Source of the DNA: Oscillospiraceae bacterium
GTDB lineage: Bacteria; Bacillota; Clostridia; Oscillospirales; QAMX01
Length of the DNA: 40,458 nucleotides
Reading direction: 5' to 3'
Assembly (NCBI GenBank): GCA_015067705.1
Contig: SVLW01000017.1
Coordinates: forward strand, 1-40,458
The notes under the pieces were generated by a model. It was not told the DNA's origin, searched no databases, and saw nothing but the letters and a program-made list of their open reading frames with translations. Made by a program: the position numbers and the translations under genes. Of this stretch, positions 23,709 through 30,478 are shown piece after piece (position 1 is the stretch's first letter; every line of letters starts with the position of its first letter).

Positions 23709-24641
23709 ATGCGTCACATCCATATTGCTTATGAAAACTACCGGGAACTGTCACACATGAATGCCCGGGCCGCCGCCGACCCCGCCGCCTTTGTTGAGGA
23801 GTGTGAGGCCGAGTATCAGGCCGGGATCCTTCATGCCGCGGCGGTCATCGCAGAGCGGATGGCGGTCTCCCGGGTGGTACTGCTGGCGGGTCCGTCCTCC
23901 AGCGGCAAAACCACCACCTCCCACCGGCTCACCGACGCGCTGGCGTCCCGCGGCATCGGCGCCCATGTCATCAGCATGGACGACTATTTCCTCACCATGG
24001 ACCGGGAGGACCGCAGCCTGGACTATGACGCGCCGGAGCGCATGGATATCCCGCTTTTACAGCGGCACATTGCCGCCCTGGAGGCGGAGGAGACCATCCT
24101 CATTCCGCATTTTGATTTCACCACCGGGATCCAGACCCCCGCCGTGCGCGCCCTTTCGCCCCGACAGGACGAAGTGGTGATCTTTGAGGGCATCCATGCC
24201 CTGTCGGATCTCTTCTGCGAGATTGGGGATCCCACCGGCGTGTATCTCAGCGCCCGTATGCGCGTCCTGCGGGACGGCGCGCTTTTCATGCCGCCGGAGT
24301 GGCTGCGCTATGTCCGCCGCAGTGTGCGGGATGAACGCTTCCGGAATTCCTCCTTCCTGCGCACGCTTGGCCTCTGGCGGAATGTCCGCCGGGCGGAGCT
24401 TCGGCACATCCTGCCCTCCAAGGAAAACGCCCATGTCCAGCTTGACACTTCTCTTGCCTATGAGCCCTGTTTATTCGCGCCCTATGCCATAGCGGGTCTG
24501 CGTGCCCTGCCGGAGGCAGAGCTTGCGGCCCAGGGGCTTTCCGGCATTGTGGAGGCACTGGAGGCATTTGCCGTGATTTCGCCGGACTATGTGCCGGATG
24601 CATCCCTTTTACGGGAGTTTATCGGCAAAACCGCCCCGTAA
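23709..24641 (+). CDS. Nucleoside (uridine) kinase-like P-loop protein, short form
   Basis: 310 aa from ATG 23709, which follows AAAGGAGG. Walker A is AGPSSSGKTTTSHRL. It continues ISMDDYFLTMDREDRSLDYDAPERMDIPLLQRHI, a typical uridine kinase/phosphoribulokinase lid and substrate region, with VIFEGIHALSDLF as the Walker B-like strand. Many clostridial homologues carry an N-terminal TGS plus threonyl-tRNA-synthetase-like region and exceed 500 aa. Here only about 45 residues precede the P-loop. Predicted to phosphorylate a nucleoside, but the exact substrate is unproven. It is the last gene of the recJ block and sits where hisS often lies. Confidence 0.83.
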   Translation: MRHIHIAYENYRELSHMNARAAADPAAFVEECEAEYQAGILHAAAVIAERMAVSRVVLLAGPSSSGKTTTSHRLTDALASRGIGAHVISMDDYFLTMDREDRSLDYDAPERMDIPLLQRHIAALEAEETILIPHFDFTTGIQTPAVRALSPRQDEVVIFEGIHALSDLFCEIGDPTGVYLSARMRVLRDGALFMPPEWLRYVRRSVRDERFRNSSFLRTLGLWRNVRRAELRHILPSKENAHVQLDTSLAYEPCLFAPYAIAGLRALPEAELAAQGLSGIVEALEAFAVISPDYVPDASLLREFIGKTAP

Positions 24642-24668
24642 TTCACGAAAGATTTACGTTCTTTCGAC

Positions 24669-24697
24669 TTGCCATTCCGCATAAAGTGTACTATAAT
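24669..24697 (+). promoter_or_regulatory. Promoter of the CCC-tail protein, overlapping a block shared with yunB
   Basis: TTGCCA (24669-24674), 17 bp, TATAAT (24692-24697) is a good sigma-A promoter. Within it, 24677-24697 matches 31702-31722 upstream of yunB at 18 of 21 positions. The shared CATAAAGT also resembles a sigma-E/sigma-K -10 element (CATAnnnTA). Confidence 0.65.
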
Positions 24698-24765
24698 CAA
24701 ATCAAGTAGAAAACCCCGTTTTTAGAAGAAGAACGCCAGTATTTGACAAAAGGAGCGTGTGTCAC

Positions 24766-25356
24766 ATGGATGCAAAAATCCGCGAACTGTTTGGTAAGGT
24801 AAAATCCTCCGCCGCCGATGTGAGCCGCAAAACCGGCAAGGCGGCCTCCGGCCTCATGAACCAGGCCAAGCTGAACCTGCGCATTGCAGAACTGAACGCC
24901 GGTATCGACGCCAATTATAAGGAACTGGGCAAGCTGCTCTATGCCGTGCATAACGGTGTGGAGATCCCTGCCGACGCCATCGACGCCGCTTTAGAGGAGA
25001 TCGACGGCAAGCTTGAGGAAATCAGCGCCCTCCGCGACAGCCTCCATGCCGCCAAGGCCGACGTGACCTGCCCCGTGTGCGGCAAGTATGTTGGCAAGAA
25101 GGCCGCCTTCTGCTCCGCCTGCGGCGCCAAGATCGAGCGCACAGTGGAGGCAGAGCCCTGTGAAGAAGAAGTCACGGACGCCATCCCCGCCGAATGTGAG
25201 TGCGAATGCGCCTGTGAGTGCGAGGAAGCCGCCGAGGCATGCTGCTGTGAGACCGAAGAGGCCTGCTGCTGTGATGCCGCCGAGGAGTCCTGCTGCTGTG
25301 AAGAAGAGGCCGAGGAAGCCTGCTGCTGCGAGACCGAGGAGAAACCGGCCGAATAA
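24766..25356 (+). CDS. Coiled-coil, zinc-ribbon protein with CCC/acidic repeat tail
   Basis: 196 aa, no known function. ATG 24766 with AGGAG 10 nt upstream is preferred over GTG 24757. Residues 1-95 are helical and probably coiled coil (MNQAKLNLRIAELNAGIDANYKELGKLLY, ALEEIDGKLEEISALRDSL). A CPVC...CSAC zinc ribbon has Cys102, 105, 116 and 119. After an acidic linker come alternating Glu-Cys pairs (ECECECACECEE). Four Cys-Cys-Cys triplets follow at 159-161, 167-169, 176-178 and 186-188, separated by Glu/Ala-rich spacers. No signal peptide. The tail has 16 or more cysteines, so a metal-binding or thiol role is likely. It stands alone between promoter and terminator. Confidence 0.85.
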   Translation: MDAKIRELFGKVKSSAADVSRKTGKAASGLMNQAKLNLRIAELNAGIDANYKELGKLLYAVHNGVEIPADAIDAALEEIDGKLEEISALRDSLHAAKADVTCPVCGKYVGKKAAFCSACGAKIERTVEAEPCEEEVTDAIPAECECECACECEEAAEACCCETEEACCCDAAEESCCCEEEAEEACCCETEEKPAE

Positions 25357-25382
25357 GCATACACCAAAAGAGATCAAACTGG

Positions 25383-25418
25383 TTCAGCCGACTGAGCAAA
25401 ACGGTCGGCTGAATCTTT
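25383..25418 (+). terminator. Intrinsic terminator after the CCC-tail protein
   Basis: TTCAGCCGAC (25383-25392) pairs with GTCGGCTGAA (25404-25413) and is followed by TCTTTTG. Confidence 0.85.
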
Positions 25419-25451
25419 TGTATGAAACTTTTTTCAGTACGGAGAAATCAA

Positions 25452-26741
25452 ATGGATACTTTGTTTCAGAATATCACGGTCATCACCATGGATCCCGCCT
25501 GTCCGGTGATGGAGCATGCATACCTGGGCGTCCACGGCGAGAAGATCGTCTGGCTGTCGAAAGACGCCCCGGAGGAGCCGTCCGCCCATGTGATCGACGG
25601 CACGGGAAAGGTGCTGATCCCGGGCCTTCAGAACACCCACACCCATATTGCCATGACCGCCCTGCGGGGCTATGCCGATGACCAGACCCTGACGGAGTGG
25701 CTCTTCGGCAATATCCTGCCCGCAGAGGCCAAAATGAACAATGATCTGGTGTACCACGCCGCCCGTCTGGGCATTTTAGAGGCGCTTGCCTCCGGCACCA
25801 CCTCCATCTGCGATATGTACTTCCATTCGCCGGAGATCGCCCGGGCCGCAAAAGAACTGGGTATCCGCGCCCACGTGGGCAATCCGCCCTTCGAGCTGGG
25901 CGATGGATTCAGCATGGAGGATCGCTCTGTCCTGGAGACCGAGGAATTGATCCGCGACTACGCGGACGATCCCCTCATCACGCCCACCATCGGCGTCCAC
26001 GCCATTCATAACTCCAATCCCGCCGTATGGCGCTGGGTGAACGACATGGCGGAGCGGCATGATCTCCCCGTGGTGCTGCATCTCTCCGAGACCATGCCGG
26101 ATGTGGAGTCCTCCCTTGCAAAGTACGGCAAGACCCCCACGGTGGCCCTCAGGGATTCCGGGATGCTGGCGCGCCCGGTGACCGCCGCCCACTGCGTCCA
26201 TCTCACGGACGAGGATATCGCCATTATGAAAGAATACGGCCTCTCCGTGGCCTCCTGCCCGGTGAGCAACTTAAAGCTGGCCTCCGGCATTGCGCCGCTT
26301 GCCCGCCTGAAAGAGGCCGGCGTGAATATCACCCTGGCCACCGACGGCGTGGCCTCCAACAATACCCTGGATCTCTTCGAGGAAATGAAGCTGTCGGTAC
26401 TTTTACAGAAGAATCTCACCGGCGACGCCTCCGCCCTTTCCGCCTGGGACGCCCTGACTTTTGCCACCGTGAACGGCAACATCGCCATGGGCAGGGGAGA
26501 GCGCTGCGGACGCCTGCTGCCGGGATACGAGGCCGACCTTGCCATGCTGGACTTCACCGCGCCGCACCTCAATCCCTGTCATAACGTCATCTCCCATGTG
26601 GTCTATGCCGCCCACGGCTCTGACGTAGAGCTCACCATGGTGCGGGGCCGGACGGTCTATGAAAACCGCCGCTTCCCCGGCATCGACATGGCGGAGGAAA
26701 TCAGACGCGTCAACGAACTAGTGGCAAAGTATCTGGCCTGA
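25452..26741 (+). CDS. mtaD: 5-methylthioadenosine/S-adenosylhomocysteine deaminase-type amidohydrolase
   Basis: Metal-dependent deaminase of the amidohydrolase superfamily, 429 aa from ATG 25452 (GGAG 7 nt upstream; ATG 25422 falls directly after the terminator and lacks a site). Metal ligands and motifs are NTHTHIAMTALRGYADD, LHLSET, TAAHCVHL and LATDGVASNN. LPGYEADLAMLD and the closing RGRTVYENRRF are typical of the ATZ/TRZ-MtaD group. Predicted to deaminate MTA or SAH, or other adenosine-like or guanine-like compounds, in purine and methionine salvage. Members of this family have varied substrates, so the name is provisional. Confidence 0.83.
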   Translation: MDTLFQNITVITMDPACPVMEHAYLGVHGEKIVWLSKDAPEEPSAHVIDGTGKVLIPGLQNTHTHIAMTALRGYADDQTLTEWLFGNILPAEAKMNNDLVYHAARLGILEALASGTTSICDMYFHSPEIARAAKELGIRAHVGNPPFELGDGFSMEDRSVLETEELIRDYADDPLITPTIGVHAIHNSNPAVWRWVNDMAERHDLPVVLHLSETMPDVESSLAKYGKTPTVALRDSGMLARPVTAAHCVHLTDEDIAIMKEYGLSVASCPVSNLKLASGIAPLARLKEAGVNITLATDGVASNNTLDLFEEMKLSVLLQKNLTGDASALSAWDALTFATVNGNIAMGRGERCGRLLPGYEADLAMLDFTAPHLNPCHNVISHVVYAAHGSDVELTMVRGRTVYENRRFPGIDMAEEIRRVNELVAKYLA

Positions 26742-26772
26742 TGCGGAAAACCCGCAGGTAGGAGGACATTTT

Positions 26773-28377
26773 TTGAAACAGAACTCCCTTCATTCCCGAA
26801 AACAAAGCTTTTTAGAGGGCGCCCTGATCCTGATGGCGGCCAATCTCGTCATCAAACTCATCGGCGCCATCTTCAAGATCCCCTTAAAGAACCTCATCGG
26901 CGCGGACGGCATGGGCATTTATAACACGGCCTATACGCCCTATGCCTTCCTGCTCACCGTGGCCACCGCCGGTATTCCCGTGGCGGTGAGCCGCATGGTG
27001 GCGGAGGCCGCGGCCCGGGGCGAGAGCGGCGAGATCCGCCGCATCTTCCGAGTGTCCACGTCGGTGTGCCTGGTAGTGGGTGCGGCGCTCTGCGCGGTGC
27101 TTTTCTTCCTGGCGGAGCCCTTTGTCAACTCCATCCCCAACACCCGGGCGCTTCCGGCGGTGCAGGCCTTTGCCCCGGCACTTTTCTTCTGCTCCGTCAT
27201 GTCCGCCTATCGGGGCTATTATCAGGGGATGTCCAACATGGTGCCCACCGCCATGTCCCAGCTTGTGGAGGCGGTGGCCCGTCTGATCTTCGGCTATGCC
27301 TTTGCCTGGCTTGCGGTGCGTATGGGACACCCGGTGGAGACCGCCGCCGCGGCCACCATCCTGGGTGTGGTGCTCTCCACCGCCGCGGGCATGCTCTATA
27401 TGCTCCTGCGGGAGGCACGGCACAAAACGCTGCACAGTCTGCCCTCCGCGGCCAGAACGCCGAAAAAGCAGGTGGCGGGGGATCTCCTCCGCATCGCCCT
27501 GCCCATTACGGTGGCGTCGGGCGTGGTCACCATGACGAACTTTATCGACATGTACGTCATCCAGAACCGCCTGCAGGCCATCGGCTATACCGAGCAGGGG
27601 GCCAGCACCCTTTACGGCATTTATGAGACCATGTGCGTGGCCCTGATGAACCTGCCCCAGACCCTCATCGCCGCCATCACCGTGAGTCTCGTGCCCATGA
27701 TCGCCGCCGCCGTTGTCCAGGACAACAGCCGCCGCGCCCGCCAGACCGTGGAGAGCTCCATGCGTCTGGTGTCCCTGATGGCCTTTCCCTGCACCGTGGG
27801 CCTCTTGACCCTGACGGAGCCCATTCTCTCGCTTTTATTCCACGAGGATGTGGCCGCGGCGGTGCCGCTTCTCAAAACGCTGGCCATCGGCACGGTCTTC
27901 ATGTCCTTTGTCTCCATTACAAACGCCATTCTCCAGGCCATGGGCCGGGAGAGACTGTCTTTGTGGAGCATGCTGGCGGGATCGCTTGTAAAGCTCATTG
28001 TGAACTATGTCCTCATCGGCACGCCGGAGATCGGCATTCACGGCGCGCCCATCGGCACGGTGCTCTGCTATCTGGTGATCATGCTGATCAATCTCGTTGC
28101 GGTGCTCCGCAGTCCCCAGGTGGCGCCAAAGCGCTGGGGCAGCATTCTGAAGCCCGCCCTGGCCGCCGCCCTGATGGGCGCCTTCCTCCTTTTGACCCAT
28201 CCCTGGCTCTCCGCCCGGCTCGGGTCCTCTATCTCCACGCTTCTCCTGATCGCCGCCGGCGCGGGACTTTACTTCCTGACGCTCTTTGCCGTCCGGGGCG
28301 TTTACCGGGAGGACATCCGGATGCTGCCAAAGGGCGAAAAAATAGCGGATTTCCTGAAACTCCCAAAAGAAAATTGA
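26773..28377 (+). CDS. Polysaccharide/lipid-linked precursor flippase of the SpoVB/YabM family
   Basis: MOP-superfamily transporter of 534 aa with about 14 membrane helices. TTG 26773 is the start, with GGAGG 7 nt upstream. The signature QSFLEGALILMAANLVIKLIGAIFKIPLKNLIGADGMGIYNTAY is typical of SpoVB/YabM/MurJ-like proteins. These move lipid-linked cell-wall or cortex precursors across the membrane. Its place directly before the HU-rqcP-yabP block parallels yabM of Bacillus (yabM-yabN-yabO-yabP-yabQ-divIC-yabR). This makes a YabM-type orthologue likely. The mazG-type yabN gene normally between them is absent. Confidence 0.88.
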   Translation: MKQNSLHSRKQSFLEGALILMAANLVIKLIGAIFKIPLKNLIGADGMGIYNTAYTPYAFLLTVATAGIPVAVSRMVAEAAARGESGEIRRIFRVSTSVCLVVGAALCAVLFFLAEPFVNSIPNTRALPAVQAFAPALFFCSVMSAYRGYYQGMSNMVPTAMSQLVEAVARLIFGYAFAWLAVRMGHPVETAAAATILGVVLSTAAGMLYMLLREARHKTLHSLPSAARTPKKQVAGDLLRIALPITVASGVVTMTNFIDMYVIQNRLQAIGYTEQGASTLYGIYETMCVALMNLPQTLIAAITVSLVPMIAAAVVQDNSRRARQTVESSMRLVSLMAFPCTVGLLTLTEPILSLLFHEDVAAAVPLLKTLAIGTVFMSFVSITNAILQAMGRERLSLWSMLAGSLVKLIVNYVLIGTPEIGIHGAPIGTVLCYLVIMLINLVAVLRSPQVAPKRWGSILKPALAAALMGAFLLLTHPWLSARLGSSISTLLLIAAGAGLYFLTLFAVRGVYREDIRMLPKGEKIADFLKLPKEN

Positions 28378-28387
28378 GTTTTCCCCC

Positions 28388-28479
28388 TTGCATAAATACC
28401 GGAAATGTGGTAATTTTAAGTAAGAGAGGAAAATCACATGGTTTTTCCTCCGGAATTTGGGATTTCTGCAAAAAATCCC
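28388..28479 (+). promoter_or_regulatory. Promoter and two-hairpin leader of the HU-rqcP-yabPQ-divIC block
   Basis: TTGCAT (28388-28393), 17 bp, TAATTT (28411-28416). The leader of about 113 nt carries two perfect hairpins: GAGGAAAA/TTTTCCTC (28426-28433 with 28443-28450) and GGGATTT/AAATCCC (28459-28465 with 28473-28479). Neither is followed by a T run, so they may affect RNA stability or translation. Confidence 0.6.
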
Positions 28480-28535
28480 TGGTAAAGAAGCCCGTCTTTG
28501 GGGCGAAGAACGATGGAAACGAAAGGACTCTGCGT

Positions 28536-28814
28536 ATGAACAGAAGTGATATGGTGGCGATCCTTGCAGAAAAAGTCAAGTTTTCCCGGAAAGACGTCGA
28601 GCTGATTTTAACGGAATGCAATAACCTGACCATTGAAACTTTGGCCAAGGGGGAGAAGGTGGCCTTCTCCGGCTTCGGCACCTTTGAGCTGCGTTCCCGC
28701 GCCGCTCACACCGGCCGCGATCCCCGCACCGGCGAACCCATCCAGGTGGCCGAGACCAACACCGTGGCCTTCCGCCCCGGCAAAGCTCTCAAGGCAGCCA
28801 TTACGAAGGAATAA
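28536..28814 (+). CDS. hup: HU family DNA-binding protein
   Basis: Small histone-like dimer that bends and compacts DNA. ATG 28536 follows AAAGGA and gives 92 aa. Features are the helical N-terminus MNRSDMVAILAEKVKFSRKDVELIL, the strand and arm region VAFSGFGTFELRSRAAHTGRDPRTGEPIQV, and the C-terminal NTVAFRPGKALKAAI. The GRDPRTGE arm carries the DNA-intercalating proline. It is separated from rqcP by a single base, so the two are co-translated. Confidence 0.95.
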   Translation: MNRSDMVAILAEKVKFSRKDVELILTECNNLTIETLAKGEKVAFSGFGTFELRSRAAHTGRDPRTGEPIQVAETNTVAFRPGKALKAAITKE

Positions 28815-28815
28815 T

Positions 28816-29061
28816 ATGCGACTGGATAAATATCTGAAAGTTTCCCGCCTCATCAAGCGGCGCACCGTGGCAAACGATGCCTGTGATAACGAGCACATCA
28901 TGGTGAACGGCCGCCAGGCCAAGGCCTCCTATCAGGTCAAACTGGGCGACGTGATCGAGATCGGTTACGGCAACCGGATGCTGAAGGTGGAGGTCACCGC
29001 CATTGATGAGCACGCGAACAAGGCCGCCGCCGCGGCCATGTACCGCGAAGTGGCGGAATAA
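28816..29061 (+). CDS. rqcP: RqcP/YabO, S4-domain ribosome quality-control factor
   Basis: 81-aa S4 RNA-binding protein (MRLDKYLKVSRLIKRRTVANDACDNEHIMVNG...GDVIEIGYGNRMLKVEV). In Bacillus, RqcP (YabO) assists RqcH in adding alanine tails to stalled nascent chains on 50S subunits. Length and the S4 motif fit well. AAGGA before ATG 28816 overlaps the end of the HU gene. The rqcH gene is not in the window. Confidence 0.93.
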   Translation: MRLDKYLKVSRLIKRRTVANDACDNEHIMVNGRQAKASYQVKLGDVIEIGYGNRMLKVEVTAIDEHANKAAAAAMYREVAE

Positions 29062-29115
29062 TCCGCCGTCTCCCGGCATAGGTATGACTATCTCGAAAAG
29101 TAAGGGAGTGCCGCT

Positions 29116-29394
29116 ATGCCGCAAGACAAACTGAATCAAATGATCTCCCATCATCTGATCCTGCAGAACCGGGAAAAGCTCTCGGTGTCGGGGGTGGAGG
29201 ATGTGGAGAATTTCGACGACCGGGAGATCGTGATCGTCACCTCCCACGGAAAGCTCACCGTCACGGGCAGCGGCCTCCACATGGGACGGCTCTCCCTGGA
29301 CGAGGGGGAACTGGCCATCGAGGGTATCGTGGATACGCTGGAGTATTCCGCGGACCATGACCGACGGGGCTTCCTGTCCCGCTTATTCGGATGA
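29116..29394 (+). CDS. yabP: Sporulation protein YabP
   Basis: 92 aa. The YabP/YqfC-type fold is visible: HHLILQNREKLSVSGVEDVENFDDREIVIVTSHGKLTVTGSGLHMGRLSLDEGELAIEGIVDTLEYS. YabP is required for spore cortex formation and acts with YabQ in the mother cell. AGGGAG lies upstream of ATG 29116, and the gene overlaps yabQ by ATGA. Its presence is direct evidence that the lineage sporulates or recently did. Confidence 0.93.
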   Translation: MPQDKLNQMISHHLILQNREKLSVSGVEDVENFDDREIVIVTSHGKLTVTGSGLHMGRLSLDEGELAIEGIVDTLEYSADHDRRGFLSRLFG

Positions 29395-29693
29395 CGATCC
29401 CCATGGATCTGCCCCTGGGGGAGCAGTGTGTCCAGTTTTTGTGGGCCGTCCTGACCGGAGTGGCCATGGGGCTGCTATATGCCCTCTGCCGCCATTTCGG
29501 CCGGCGGGGACACGGCTTTTTCTGGGATCTCCTGTTCTCCATTCTGGCGCTTGCCCTTGGCATCGCCTGTTTTCTCTTGGTCTGCCGGGGATGGCCCCGG
29601 CTCTATCATCTCTTCGGCATTGCCCTGGGCGCGTGGTGCATCCGCCGCATCCTGCGGCAAGTTTCCCGGCACCATAGGAGTACGCATGAATAA
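29391..29693 (+). CDS. yabQ: Spore cortex biosynthesis protein YabQ (short)
   Basis: 100-aa membrane protein with about three helices (QCVQFLWAVLTGVAMGLLYAL, GFFWDLLFSILALALGIACFLLV, RLYHLFGIALGAWCIRRIL). Bacillus YabQ is longer, but short clostridial forms are usual. It overlaps yabP by 4 nt and divIC by 8 nt, so translation is coupled throughout. Confidence 0.88.
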   Translation: MTIPMDLPLGEQCVQFLWAVLTGVAMGLLYALCRHFGRRGHGFFWDLLFSILALALGIACFLLVCRGWPRLYHLFGIALGAWCIRRILRQVSRHHRSTHE

Positions 29694-29967
29694 AAAGAAA
29701 TCCCATCTGTTTCTCAAGGCATTTCTCCTGATCTTTACGGTTTACGCCCTTTTTCATCTCATTGATCTCCGGGGAAAGATCTCCGACAAGCAAGAGGAGA
29801 TCGAGGACTTAAACCGCCAGATCTATGAACAGCAGGTGCATAACCAGCAGCTGCGGGAGTCCGCCGACGAGGAACTCACCGAGGCGGAAATCGCCGACAT
29901 CGCCCGCCAGAAGCTGGGCTATGCCTATCCCGGCGAGCGCGTGTTTATCGATATCACCGGCAAGTAA
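29686..29967 (+). CDS. divIC: Septum formation initiator DivIC/FtsB
   Basis: 93-aa bitopic division protein: basic start MNKKKSHLFLK, one transmembrane helix (AFLLIFTVYALFHLI), then a coiled coil (LRGKISDKQEEIEDLNRQIYEQQVHNQQLRE). A C-terminal DIARQKLGYAYPGERVFIDI motif follows. ATG 29686 has ATAGGAG 5 nt upstream and starts inside yabQ. DivIC bridges FtsL and DivIB in the divisome. The gene order matches yabQ-divIC-yabR of Bacillus. Confidence 0.93.
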   Translation: MNKKKSHLFLKAFLLIFTVYALFHLIDLRGKISDKQEEIEDLNRQIYEQQVHNQQLRESADEELTEAEIADIARQKLGYAYPGERVFIDITGK

Positions 29968-30000
29968 AGAAAATCCCGTTACATAGGAGGATCGCCAAGA

Positions 30001-30420
30001 ATGGCCATCGACGTGGGAACCATCGCAGAAGGAAAAGTCACCGGCATCCAGCGCTACGGCGCCTTTGTCACGCTTCCCGACCAGACCGTGGGAATGGTGC
30101 ATATCTCCGAGATCTCGTACCAGTATGTCCAGGACATCCACGAGGTTTTGGAAGTGGGGCAGCAGGTGAAGGTGAAAGTGATCAACGTGGACGAAAACGG
30201 CCGCATCAGCTTTTCGATCAAGAAGGCTGCGCCGCCGCCTCCCCGTCCTGCCCGTCCCGCGCCGCAGCCGGAGCGCCGCGCCGCTCCCCAAAAGCCCGCC
30301 CCCCAGGAAATGAGCTTTGAAGATAAGCTGAAGGAATTCATGCAGGTCAGCGACAGCCGTATGTCCGATCTTCGGCATTATACCGACCGGAAAAACGGCT
30401 CCCGCCGCGGCAGAAGATAA
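30001..30420 (+). CDS. yabR: S1 RNA-binding domain protein (YabR-like)
   Basis: 139 aa. An N-terminal S1 domain (about 1-75: VGTIAEGKVTGIQRYGAFVTLP, GMVHISEIS, VGQQVKVKVINVDENGRISFSIKKA) is followed by a proline-rich linker. The C-terminal helix FEDKLKEFMQVSDSRMSDL and a basic end follow. This is the layout of YabR and general stress protein 13-type proteins, which bind RNA or ribosomes. Last gene of the sporulation/division block, closed by a terminator. Confidence 0.9.
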   Translation: MAIDVGTIAEGKVTGIQRYGAFVTLPDQTVGMVHISEISYQYVQDIHEVLEVGQQVKVKVINVDENGRISFSIKKAAPPPPRPARPAPQPERRAAPQKPAPQEMSFEDKLKEFMQVSDSRMSDLRHYTDRKNGSRRGRR

Positions 30421-30429
30421 AAAAACGCG

Positions 30430-30460
30430 AAGCCTCCCCGAGGATCGAGGAGGCTTTCTC
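30430..30460 (+). terminator. Intrinsic terminator after yabR
   Basis: AAGCCTCC (30430-30437) pairs with GGAGGCTT (30449-30456), followed by a weak pyrimidine tail (TCTC). Some read-through into the next gene is plausible because the tail is short. Confidence 0.75.
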
Positions 30461-30478
30461 TCATGTTCGGAGGAATCC

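Noticed and set aside
25198-25350. Cysteine-rich tail as an out-of-frame or frameshifted extension
   Set aside because: The frame is continuous with the zinc ribbon, ends at a normal stop and is followed by a good terminator; Glu spacers use codons typical of the rest of the window.
27633-28535. Long upstream extension of the HU reading frame inside the flippase gene
   Set aside because: It is an alternative frame of the flippase gene; ATG 28536 has a ribosome site and gives a normal 92-aa HU protein.
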